The translations under genes were made by a program, and so were the position numbers. A DNA stretch of 64,000 bases, from the NCBI RefSeq assembly GCF_021531655.1, contig NZ_JADYUF010000013.1, positions 1 to 64,000 of the forward strand, read 5' to 3'. Numbering within the stretch: the first letter of the stretch is position 1; the number at the start of each line of letters is the position of its first letter. Origin of the DNA: Leyella stercorea. Its GTDB lineage: Bacteria; Bacteroidota; Bacteroidia; Bacteroidales; Bacteroidaceae. A model generated the notes under the pieces. It did not search any database. It was given only the letters and a program-made list of their open reading frames with translations, and had not been told where the DNA came from. This document shows, piece by piece, positions 50,901 through 59,470 of this stretch.

Positions 50901-53366
50901 ATGAACAAGAGATCCAATACATCGATACAAATGATTGCCGACTACGACGGCGACATAAAGAACCTGCTCAATGTGGAATTTGAGGGTACACTTCCCGTAC
51001 TTGCCACTCGCAACGTGGTGATTTTCCCGGGAGTGATATGCCCCGTCATTGTAGGACGCAAGCAAAGTCTGAAGTTGCTCAAAGACATCAGCAAAGAGCG
51101 CGATGCCGTGTTTGCTGTGTTCTGCCAGAAAGACCCTAACGTGGAACTGCCAGGTGAAGGCGACCTCATTGAATACGGCGTATATGCCAAACTGGTGAAG
51201 GTGCTCGAAATGCCTGGACCAGGCAACAACGTGACAGCCATAATACAGGGACTGGGACGTTGCCACCTCGACGAACTCGTCAGCAACAAGCCGATGATTC
51301 TCGGCAAGGTCAGCCCTGCCATGGAAGAAATGCCCGACGAGAACGACACCGAGTTCAAGACCGCAATGGATGACCTGCGCTCAAATACTGTAAAGTACAT
51401 ACAGATGAACGAGGAGCTACCCGACGAGTCGCAGTTTGCACTGAGCAACATCTCTAACGACGTGATTGCTGCCGACTTCGTGTGCTCAAACCTGCCATTC
51501 AGCCTTGAAGACAAGATTTCGCTCATCACTACATCAAGTATCAAGGAGCGCGTCATCGGCGTGCTGCGCGTGATGCACAAGGAAATGCAGCTGCTCGAAC
51601 TCAAGCAGAACATACGCTCGAAGACTCGCGAAGACCTCGACGAACAGCAGCGTGAATACTTCCTGCAGCAGCAGATTAAGAACATCAAGGAGGAATTGGG
51701 CAACGGTGAGGGTTCGCCCGAGCGCAAGGAGCTGGAAGAAAAGGCTAAGACAAAGCTCTGGAGCGACGACGTGCAGAAAGTGTTCCGCAAGGAACTCGAC
51801 AAGCTCGACATGCTCAATCCACAAAGCCCCGACTACAGCATTCAGTTCAACTATCTGCAGACAATGATCAATTTGCCTTGGGGCGAGTACACCAAGGACG
51901 ATCTTGACCTGAAGCGTGCGCAGCGCATACTCAACCGCGACCATTACGGAATGGAGAAGGTGAAGGAGCGCATACTCGAATATATGGCTGTACTGAAGCT
52001 CAGAGGCGACCTCAAGTCGCCCATTATCTGCCTCTACGGACCTCCGGGAGTGGGCAAGACATCGCTCGGCAAATCGATTGCAGCAGCCATGAAGCGCAAG
52101 TATGTACGCATGTCGCTCGGCGGACTACATGACGAGAGCGAGATACGCGGACACCGTCGCACATACATCGGAGCTATGCCCGGACGTATCATCAAGAACA
52201 TACAGAAGGCAGGTTCGTCAAACCCTGTATTCATACTCGACGAGATTGATAAGGTGACACAGAACACCGTCAACGGCGACCCGTCATCAGCATTGCTCGA
52301 AGTGCTCGACCCCGAACAGAACAACGCCTTCCACGACAACTATCTCGACGTTGACTACGACCTCTCGAAGGTGCTCTTCATCGCTACAGCCAACGACCTC
52401 GGCAGCATACCAAAGCCACTGCTCGACCGTATGGAACTGATTGAGGTGAGCGGATACATCACTGAGGAGAAGATAGAGATAGCCAAGCGCCACCTCATTC
52501 CGCGCGAGATTGACAACTGCGGACTGGCTGCCAAGGAAGACAAGCCGACGTTCAACAAGGCTGCCATAGAGAAAATCATCGAACAGTATACACGCGAGAG
52601 TGGTGTGCGGCAACTCGAAAAACAGACGAACAAGGCGCTGCGTAAACTGGCTTATCGCAAGGCACTCGACGGACAACTGCCATATGAGAAGATTACTCCA
52701 AACGAGATTGAGGACCTGCTCGGCAAACCGCCGTTCTATCGCGATATCTATCAGGGCAATGACTACGCCGGTGTAGTGACCGGACTGGCATGGACCAGCG
52801 TAGGTGGCGAGATACTCTTCATCGAGACTTCGCTCAGCAAGGGCAAGGCTGGCAAGCTGACACTCACCGGTAACCTCGGCGACGTGATGAAAGAGTCGGC
52901 TGTGATAGCCCTCGAATATGTAAAGGCACACATCGACACTTTGGGCGTCGACTACCGCATATTCGACAACTGGAACATACATATCCATGTACCCGAAGGC
53001 GCAACACCAAAGGACGGACCGTCGGCTGGTATTACTATTGCCACCTCTATAGCCTCAGCTCTTACACAGCGTAAGGTACGTAAGAACACAGCTATGACCG
53101 GTGAGATAACACTGCGCGGCAAAGTACTGCCCGTAGGTGGCATAAAGGAGAAGATACTCGCTGCCAAGCGCGCCGGCATAACAGATATAGTAATGTGCCG
53201 CGACAACCGCAAGGACATTGAGGAAATACCCGAAATCTACCGCAAGGGAGTGCAGTTCCATTATGTCGAGAACGTGCAGGACGTATGGCAGTTTGCACTC
53301 ACCGACACATTGGTAGACAATCCGGTAAGCTTTAAGATTGACGACGAAAAGAAAGAAGACAAATGA
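50901..53366 (+). CDS. lon: Lon ATP-dependent protease
   Basis: An 821-residue LonA protease. It has the N-terminal substrate domain (about residues 30-235), a helical region, the AAA+ module with Walker [14 protein letters not shown] (about 380-392) and Walker [11 protein letters not shown] (about 443-452), and the C-terminal protease domain with the Ser/Lys dyad (Ser708 in KDGPSAG and the Lys of GIKEK, about 751). It degrades damaged and regulatory proteins in the cytoplasm. Its stop overlaps the tgt start by four bases. Confidence 0.97.
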   Translation: MNKRSNTSIQMIADYDGDIKNLLNVEFEGTLPVLATRNVVIFPGVICPVIVGRKQSLKLLKDISKERDAVFAVFCQKDPNVELPGEGDLIEYGVYAKLVKVLEMPGPGNNVTAIIQGLGRCHLDELVSNKPMILGKVSPAMEEMPDENDTEFKTAMDDLRSNTVKYIQMNEELPDESQFALSNISNDVIAADFVCSNLPFSLEDKISLITTSSIKERVIGVLRVMHKEMQLLELKQNIRSKTREDLDEQQREYFLQQQIKNIKEELGNGEGSPERKELEEKAKTKLWSDDVQKVFRKELDKLDMLNPQSPDYSIQFNYLQTMINLPWGEYTKDDLDLKRAQRILNRDHYGMEKVKERILEYMAVLKLRGDLKSPIICLYGPPGVGKTSLGKSIAAAMKRKYVRMSLGGLHDESEIRGHRRTYIGAMPGRIIKNIQKAGSSNPVFILDEIDKVTQNTVNGDPSSALLEVLDPEQNNAFHDNYLDVDYDLSKVLFIATANDLGSIPKPLLDRMELIEVSGYITEEKIEIAKRHLIPREIDNCGLAAKEDKPTFNKAAIEKIIEQYTRESGVRQLEKQTNKALRKLAYRKALDGQLPYEKITPNEIEDLLGKPPFYRDIYQGNDYAGVVTGLAWTSVGGEILFIETSLSKGKAGKLTLTGNLGDVMKESAVIALEYVKAHIDTLGVDYRIFDNWNIHIHVPEGATPKDGPSAGITIATSIASALTQRKVRKNTAMTGEITLRGKVLPVGGIKEKILAAKRAGITDIVMCRDNRKDIEEIPEIYRKGVQFHYVENVQDVWQFALTDTLVDNPVSFKIDDEKKEDK

Positions 53367-54490
53367 CATTTGAACTACAACATACCGACCCGTGCAGCGA
53401 CGCACGTACCGGACTCATAACCACCGACCACGGACAGATAAAGACCCCTATCTTTATGCCCGTGGGAACCGTTGGCTCGGTCAAGGGAGTACACTTTCAG
53501 GAGTTGCGCGAGCAGGTGAAGGCACAGATAATACTGGGCAACACCTACCACCTGTACCTCCGTCCCGGACTTGACACACTGCGCAAGGCTGGCGGACTGC
53601 ATAAGTTCAACACATGGGACCGCCCGATTCTTACCGACTCGGGTGGCTTTCAGGTATTCTCGCTCACCGGTATACGCAAGCTGCATGAGGAGGGATGCGA
53701 GTTCCGATCACACATCGACGGCTCTAAGCATATATTCACACCTGAGAGCGTGATGGACACTGAGCGCATTATCGGAGCCGACATCATGATGGCATTCGAC
53801 GAGTGTCCTCCCGGTGAAAGCGACTATGAGTATGCCCGCAAGAGTCTGCAACTCACACAGCGATGGCTCGACCGCTGCTTCAAGCGTTTCAACGAGACCG
53901 AACCGCTCTACGGTCACAAGCAGAGCCTCTTCCCTATCGTGCAGGGATGCAAGTATAAAGACCTGCGTCGTGATGCAGCCAAGTATGTAGCCGACAAGGG
54001 TGCTGACGGCAACGCCATCGGCGGACTGGCTGTAGGCGAACCTACAGAGGTAATGTACGAGATGATAGAGGTGGTCAACGAGATTCTACCCAAGGACCGT
54101 CCACGCTATCTCATGGGCGTCGGTACTCCACAAAACATTCTTGAAGCTATAGAACGCGGAGTAGACATGTTCGACTGCGTAATGCCTACCCGCAACGGAC
54201 GCAATGCCATGCTCTTCACCTACAACGGCACGATGAACATGCGCAACAAGAAATGGGAAAACGACTTCTCACCCATCGACCCCGACGGATGCGACATCGA
54301 TCGTCTGCACTCAAAGGCTTATCTGCACCATCTCTTCAAGGCCCAGGAACTTCTGGCAATGCAGATAGCAAGCATTCACAACCTCGCCTTCTATCTGCGA
54401 CTCGTCACCGACGCACGCCAGCACATCGAGCAGGGCGACTTCGTGCAGTGGAAACGCAGCGTCATAGACAATCTCGGAAGAAGAATTTAG
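53363..54490 (+). CDS. tgt: tRNA-guanine transglycosylase
   Basis: A 375-residue Tgt enzyme that swaps guanine 34 for a queuine precursor in certain tRNAs. It shows DSGGFQVFSL (about residues 91-100, proton-acceptor Asp), MAFDECPPG and the nucleophile region FDCVMPTRNGRNAM (about 266-279). The zinc site is altered: where E. coli has CxCxxC this protein reads CDIDRLHSKAYLHH, keeping only the first Cys and the later His. Translationally coupled to lon. Confidence 0.94.
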   Translation: MTFELQHTDPCSDARTGLITTDHGQIKTPIFMPVGTVGSVKGVHFQELREQVKAQIILGNTYHLYLRPGLDTLRKAGGLHKFNTWDRPILTDSGGFQVFSLTGIRKLHEEGCEFRSHIDGSKHIFTPESVMDTERIIGADIMMAFDECPPGESDYEYARKSLQLTQRWLDRCFKRFNETEPLYGHKQSLFPIVQGCKYKDLRRDAAKYVADKGADGNAIGGLAVGEPTEVMYEMIEVVNEILPKDRPRYLMGVGTPQNILEAIERGVDMFDCVMPTRNGRNAMLFTYNGTMNMRNKKWENDFSPIDPDGCDIDRLHSKAYLHHLFKAQELLAMQIASIHNLAFYLRLVTDARQHIEQGDFVQWKRSVIDNLGRRI

Positions 54491-54500
54491 TTTTAGTAGG

Positions 54501-55739
54501 ATGAAAAGAAAGAACATAAAGCGGATGCGCCACCTGCTGCATGCAGCACGGTGGATGCACAAGCACACGGCATGGATACGCAGAGCAGCTATGTGGACTG
54601 CACACAAGCTGAGATTTCTGCGTGTGCTCGGCGTGCTCAATCCGCTGCGCTACATCAAGACACTCGACTGGTATATTATACGCAAGTTCATCGGAACGTA
54701 CATCTACTCCATTGCGCTCATCATATCAATCAGTATCGTATTCGATGTCAACGAGAACCTCTCGAAGTTTACGCAATATCATGCGCCACTTAAGGCCATT
54801 GTATTCGACTATTACGCCAACTTCGTACCATATTTCGCCAATCTGTTCAGTCCGTTGTTCGTATTTATTGCCGTGATTTTCTTCACGTCAAAACTGGCGT
54901 CCAACTCCGAAATCATCTCTATGCTCGCTGCTGGCGTTTCGTTCAAGCGACTCATGCGACCATACATGATTTCGTGTGTACTCATCTCCTCGCTCTCGTT
55001 CTTCCTTGCATCCTACATAATCCCACACGGCACAATCGTCAAGCAGAATTTCGAGTCGATGTACAAGAACAAGAGGCTCAACACCTCAGCCGACAATGTT
55101 ATGCTGCAAGTAGACCGTGGAGTGATTGCCTACATACAGCACTATGACAACAACTACAAGAAAGGCTACGGATTCTCGCTCGACAAGTTTGAGAACAAGA
55201 AACTCGTAAGCCACCTCACAGCTATGGAGGCGCAGTATGATACCATCAGCGACTCCAAGTATCATTGGACCGTAAGCAACTGGAAGATACGCGAAATGCG
55301 CGGACTTAAGGAGCACATCACCAGCGGCTCAAAGCTCGACACCATGATAGTAATGGAACCAACCGACCTGGTATACTCAAAGGGTCAGCAAGAAACATTC
55401 ACATCGCCTGAACTTAAGGAGTACATCTCAAAGCAGATAGACCGAGGCAGTAGCAATGTAGTGCAGTATCAGGTGGAGTATCACAAACGAATAGCATCCT
55501 CATTCGCTTCATTCATCCTCACCATAATCGGTGTCGCGCTGTCGTCACGCAAGCGGAAGGGAGGTATGGGTATGTATCTCGGCATCGGTCTGGCACTCAG
55601 CTTCGGCTACATTCTCCTACAGACGGTGTCATCTACATTTGCCATCAACGCCGGCATGCCACCAATGCTTGCAGCATGGATACCAAACATCACATTCGCC
55701 ATCGTAGCATACTTCTGCTATAGAAAGGCACCAAATTAA
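54501..55739 (+). CDS. LptF/LptG family permease
   Basis: A 412-residue membrane protein of the YjgP/YjgQ family. There are six membrane segments: three after the basic N-terminus (about residues 60-80, 100-125, 150-175) and three near the C-terminus (about 335-400), with a periplasmic jellyroll-like domain between. This is the LptFG layout for the LPS export ABC complex. It starts 10 bases after tgt. Bacteroidetes often carry two such genes, and I cannot say whether this one is LptF or LptG. Confidence 0.87.
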   Translation: MKRKNIKRMRHLLHAARWMHKHTAWIRRAAMWTAHKLRFLRVLGVLNPLRYIKTLDWYIIRKFIGTYIYSIALIISISIVFDVNENLSKFTQYHAPLKAIVFDYYANFVPYFANLFSPLFVFIAVIFFTSKLASNSEIISMLAAGVSFKRLMRPYMISCVLISSLSFFLASYIIPHGTIVKQNFESMYKNKRLNTSADNVMLQVDRGVIAYIQHYDNNYKKGYGFSLDKFENKKLVSHLTAMEAQYDTISDSKYHWTVSNWKIREMRGLKEHITSGSKLDTMIVMEPTDLVYSKGQQETFTSPELKEYISKQIDRGSSNVVQYQVEYHKRIASSFASFILTIIGVALSSRKRKGGMGMYLGIGLALSFGYILLQTVSSTFAINAGMPPMLAAWIPNITFAIVAYFCYRKAPN

Positions 55740-55851
55740 AATGTTGAATTAGGAATGTGGAGTGTTGAATTGTCGGCTTTGCCGATTACAAATTAAACAA
55801 TGTTGATTTAATTAATTGCCACTCAACACTCCACATTTCAAATTCAACATT
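55740..55851. repeat. Long imperfect inverted repeat
   Basis: A 32-base left arm (55740-55771) pairs with a right arm (55821-55851) with few mismatches; both contain AATGTGGAGTGTTGA or its complement. TCGGC/GCCGA and GCGGT/ACCGC mini-hairpins lie within and just after. It may end the lon-tgt-lpt transcript. Confidence 0.7.
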
Positions 55852-55864
55852 GCGGTCATACCGC

Positions 55865-55900
55865 AACTATTCAACATTCAACACTCAACACTCAACATTT
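55865..55900. repeat. TCAACA-type leader repeat
   Basis: About four copies of TCAACAC/TCAACAT end seven bases before the DEAD helicase start codon. It resembles the leader before the methyltransferase gene. Confidence 0.5.
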
Positions 55901-55906
55901 CTAACA

Positions 55907-57730
55907 ATGTATTTTGACGAAACACAACTCAACGACCATGTGCTTGATGCACTATACGACATGCGCTTCGACGTGTGTACTCCCATACAGGAACAATGTA
56001 TCCCGCCAATACTCGAAGGTCGCGACCTTCTTGGCGTAGCTCAGACAGGTACCGGAAAGACCGCTGCCTATCTGCTGCCTATCCTCTCGCGTCTTGATGA
56101 CGGCGGATTCCCAAAGGACGCTATCAACTGCGTCATAATGAGCCCTACACGTGAGTTGGCTCAGCAGATAGACCAGGCCATGCAAGGCTTCGGCTATTAT
56201 CTCGATGGTGTTAGCAGCGTGGCTGTATATGGCGGCAACGACGGCAACCGCTACGATCAGGAACTCAAGAGTTTCCAGATGGGTGCAGATGTGGTTATTG
56301 CCACTCCCGGACGCCTCATCAGCCATATTTCACTCGGTTCTGCCGACCTCAGCCGCGTAAGTTTCTTTGTTCTCGACGAGGCAGACCGTATGCTCGACAT
56401 GGGATTCTCTGAAGACATAAAGATGATTGCAAGCAAGTTGCCCCCTACTTGCCAGACTATCATGTTCTCGGCTACTATGCCCGAGAAGATTGAAGAACTA
56501 GCCAAGACTCTGCTCAAGAACCCCGTAGAAGTGAAGATAGCCGTAAGCAAGCCTGCCGAAAAAATCAAGCAGACAGCCTACGTTTGCTATGAAACACAGA
56601 AGATTGGCATCATCAAAGACCTTTTCCGCAAGGGCGACCTCAACCGTGTCATCATTTTCTCTGGCAAGAAGCAGAAGGTGAAGGCCATCAACCGCACTCT
56701 GCAGCAGATGAAGATTAATTCGGGTGAGATGCACTCTGACCTTGAGCAGGCCGAACGCGACGAAATTCTCTATAAGTTCAAGACCGGACAGATCGACGTA
56801 CTCGTAGCCACCGATATCGTAGCACGTGGCATCGACATCGACGACATAGCTATGGTCATTAACTTCGACGTACCACACGACCCTGAAGACTATGTTCACC
56901 GCATTGGACGTACAGCACGTGCCGAGCGCGACGGTGTTGCAATCACCTTCGTAAGCGATGACGAAATATACAGCTTTAAGCAGATTGAAAAGTTCCTCGA
57001 TCGCGAGGTGGAGAAGGTGGCACTGCCCGAAGGATTGGGCGAAGCACCCGACTACAATGCTCCTCGAGGCAAGGGCAAGTCCGACCGCAACAACCGTGGC
57101 CGTGGTAGAGGCAAGAAACCGACAACTGACAAGCAGGCTGCTGAAGGCGAGAAGAAGCCTCGCAACAACCGCCGACGCAAACCACAGAATGCTGACAGCA
57201 ACGCTGAGCAGTCTGCTAACACCACAACGGGCAATGCCGAGCAGCCAACAACCGGCAACTCACAACAACCAGACAACTCAAACAACAAAGCTGACAACAC
57301 CCAGCCCGATGGCGAGAAGACGCCGCGCAACAAGCGCAACCGCAAGCCACGCCGCCGACCAGAGAACGGTGAAACAACTGGCGAGCAAAATAACTCAAAC
57401 GAGCAGAAGACAGACAAGGAACAGAAGCCGCGCAACGAAAAGAAAACTCGTGGCGAACAAAAAACTCGTGGCGAGCAGAAGTCAGACAACGAACATAAGT
57501 CAAATAACGACAGAAAGCCAAACAACCGTAAGCGTCAGAACACTGAACAGAAGTCTGAAGGCGAGCAGAAGCCACGTCGACAACAACAGCGCCGCAACAG
57601 CCGTAAGCCTAATACTCCCAAGGCAGAAACTACGCCAAACGTGCCCGCTGTAAAGCAAACAAGTGCTATCACAAAGATTCTGACAAAACCTATCAGCTGG
57701 CTAAAGTCGCTCGGCAAAAAGAAAGACTAA
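55907..57730 (+). CDS. DEAD-box RNA helicase with basic tail
   Basis: A 607-residue helicase. Motifs are Q (PIQEQC), I (AQTGTGKT, about residues 45-52), Ia (PTRELAQQ), II (DEAD, about 153), III (SAT, about 185), V (ARGIDIDD) and VI (HRIGRTARA). The core ends near residue 380. The last 220 residues are low-complexity and rich in Lys, Arg, Asn, Glu and Gln with GEQK-type repeats, closing with a hydrophobic/basic end. The tail fits RNA binding or condensate formation as in RhlE/CsdA-like helicases. The start at 55907 (MYFDETQLND) is preferred to a longer frame that reads through the leader repeats. Confidence 0.93.
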   Translation: MYFDETQLNDHVLDALYDMRFDVCTPIQEQCIPPILEGRDLLGVAQTGTGKTAAYLLPILSRLDDGGFPKDAINCVIMSPTRELAQQIDQAMQGFGYYLDGVSSVAVYGGNDGNRYDQELKSFQMGADVVIATPGRLISHISLGSADLSRVSFFVLDEADRMLDMGFSEDIKMIASKLPPTCQTIMFSATMPEKIEELAKTLLKNPVEVKIAVSKPAEKIKQTAYVCYETQKIGIIKDLFRKGDLNRVIIFSGKKQKVKAINRTLQQMKINSGEMHSDLEQAERDEILYKFKTGQIDVLVATDIVARGIDIDDIAMVINFDVPHDPEDYVHRIGRTARAERDGVAITFVSDDEIYSFKQIEKFLDREVEKVALPEGLGEAPDYNAPRGKGKSDRNNRGRGRGKKPTTDKQAAEGEKKPRNNRRRKPQNADSNAEQSANTTTGNAEQPTTGNSQQPDNSNNKADNTQPDGEKTPRNKRNRKPRRRPENGETTGEQNNSNEQKTDKEQKPRNEKKTRGEQKTRGEQKSDNEHKSNNDRKPNNRKRQNTEQKSEGEQKPRRQQQRRNSRKPNTPKAETTPNVPAVKQTSAITKILTKPISWLKSLGKKKD

Positions 57731-57776
57731 AGTATATTAGATACGAAATAATATAGTTCTTTAGATATAACCCTCT

Positions 57777-57820
57777 AAACGGGGCAGAACTCCACACCGG
57801 TTTTCTGCCCCGTTTTTTTT
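57777..57820 (+). terminator. Terminator of DEAD helicase gene
   Basis: AAACGGGGCAGAA (57777-57789) pairs perfectly with TTCTGCCCCGTTT (57803-57815), followed by a run of T residues to 57820. Confidence 0.95.
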
Positions 57821-57935
57821 GCAATCTATTTTTAGAATAAATTTATAGCTGACAATAATATACAATAAGTGAGACACTTTATACAATACGTTTATTTAGA
57901 TACATAAATCTATATGTATTGTTGGAAAAAACATA

Positions 57936-57945
57936 TACCTTTGCA
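57936..57945 (+). promoter_or_regulatory. -7 element for LytTR / NAGPA-like genes
   Basis: TACCTTTGCA, about 70 bases before the LytTR ATG at 58018. Confidence 0.55.
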
Positions 57946-58017
57946 TGAGCGCAGTTGCCAAGGTTGTTGGTGCTTTGGTCGTACTGCTCTGAACAAAAGT
58001 AATAAAACCATAAACAG

Positions 58018-58355
58018 ATGGAATGGCTTAATATCTCGACATCTATCGAACTTGTCAGTGTACAACAGACGATATCGTTTTCGTTCAAGCAGACGGGAAC
58101 TACTCAGATGTATACCTATTCAATGGCAAACCTCACAAAATGACGTTCAAACTCAAATTCTTTGAGGACGCCTTCTTGCAATTACAATACAACTTTTTCA
58201 TAAGAGTTGGCAAAAGCCTTATTGTAAATAAGAAATACATCTACGTTATAAATATTAGCACGCAGGAATTGCTTCTGTCCGGTTCACGGCTTAGTGTTGA
58301 ATTCAAGCTCAGAGCCTCAAAAGATGCTCTGAAAGAATTGAAAGATCAAATATAA
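58018..58355 (+). pseudogene. LytTR DNA-binding protein, frameshifted
   Basis: A single LytTR domain is spread over two frames. The first frame starts MEWLNISTSIELVSVQQ at 58018 and closes at 58143. The second, open from about 58033, carries the rest: TTDDIVFVQADGNYSDVYLF, then FFIRVGKSLIVNKKYIYVIN and LLLSGSRLSVEFKL to the stop at 58355. One base is missing near 58065-58068. Repaired, it would be a protein of about 113 residues that binds DNA through LytTR alone, without a receiver domain. A sequencing error or phase-variable slippage is possible, although no long homopolymer is at the site. Confidence 0.7.
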
Positions 58356-58446
58356 TTGGAGGCGACGCTCGAGCAGGAAAAGAATGTCACTACTACCGGA
58401 GCTGACAGAGAGAAGAAAAACAACAACGTATTTAAATAATAGCACT

Positions 58447-59421
58447 ATGAGTTATATAGAAGATAACTTTAACGAGAAGCCGGTTATTGTCATTGACGAA
58501 AAACCGGATGTTGTTCCTGGTCAGACGGAAGGTGAAGTGCCTGTGATGATCATTGAGAACGACAACGATAGCGATGAAAACAATACCATAAACATAACCA
58601 CTACTAAAAATATGAGATGGTTATGGATGTTAGGCTCTATACTAGTAGTAATAATTACTACTATAGTTTTAGCATTGGGATATAAGTATTATCGCACCTA
58701 TATAAATATAGGAGTACCTGTGTCCGTGAAATCAGCGGAGAACATAAAGAAGCTACAGAGCCCCGCAAGTCATGTTACACCAGAGGTGATAATGACAAGC
58801 GACTCTATACTTGGCGTAGGTATGAACATTTACGAGCTGCGCGGACTGAAAGCCGAGATTTCATTCTCACAGCCAGATTCTACTGATACCGAAGTCTATC
58901 TCTACAGTCGCAGCTGTGATTTTACAAGCTACGACCCACACGAAAACCGATACCTCGGCAGCCTTGTTGTTAATGGTAAGGAACTGGCTACAAACATAAG
59001 CCGATTGGGATACTGTGCCATGGCAAACAACAATGTAATGATAGGTGTAGCAAGAGACGAAAAGGTGAAAGATTATTGTATAGAGAATAGAGGCAGCTTC
59101 TTCCGCCAGTTTATTCTTGTTTCAAACGGTGTGCTGCCATCCAGATTCTATCTACACGGTAAGGTGGAGCGTAGGGCTATTGGTCGCATCGGCAACAAAC
59201 TCTACTATATTGAGAGCCATAACAAAGAGGCGCTTTGGGCTTTTGCCGATGCTTTACGCGAATATGGCTTCATTGATGCCATCCACATCACCGGCGGAAC
59301 GGACTACTGTTATTACCGCTCCGCAGATGGTAGATTGCATGATATTGGTGATGCAAACCAAAAGGGCAAGAAGCATAAGGGACAAGGAACCATACCTTGG
59401 CTGGTATTCAAAAAAAGATAA
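58447..59421 (+). CDS. Membrane-anchored NAGPA-like protein
   Basis: A 324-residue protein with an acidic cytoplasmic N-terminus, one membrane helix (about residues 58-80) and an extracytoplasmic domain. The segment from about 195 (ENRGSFFRQFILVSNG) through RRAIGRIGNKLYYI to GFIDAIHITGGTDYCYYR resembles phosphodiester glycosidase (NAGPA-like) domains, whose usual NGGFF and DGGGS motifs are altered here to NRGSF and TGGTD. Similarity is inferred by eye. It lies 92 bases after the LytTR gene and may be its target. A start at 58384 behind an AGGA site is an alternative. Confidence 0.55.
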   Translation: MSYIEDNFNEKPVIVIDEKPDVVPGQTEGEVPVMIIENDNDSDENNTINITTTKNMRWLWMLGSILVVIITTIVLALGYKYYRTYINIGVPVSVKSAENIKKLQSPASHVTPEVIMTSDSILGVGMNIYELRGLKAEISFSQPDSTDTEVYLYSRSCDFTSYDPHENRYLGSLVVNGKELATNISRLGYCAMANNNVMIGVARDEKVKDYCIENRGSFFRQFILVSNGVLPSRFYLHGKVERRAIGRIGNKLYYIESHNKEALWAFADALREYGFIDAIHITGGTDYCYYRSADGRLHDIGDANQKGKKHKGQGTIPWLVFKKR

Positions 59422-59470
59422 ACATTTGTTGCCATTTACTCATGCTCAAGTTACGACGATAACTTCCCTA

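Noticed and set aside
52287..52988. Long antisense frames opposite lon and other GC-richer genes
   Set aside because: They shadow well-conserved genes and contain no motif of their own.
57914..58165. An 83-codon frame before the LytTR domain
   Set aside because: It crosses the promoter and leader in a frame that does not match LytTR; the frameshifted LytTR reading explains the region better.
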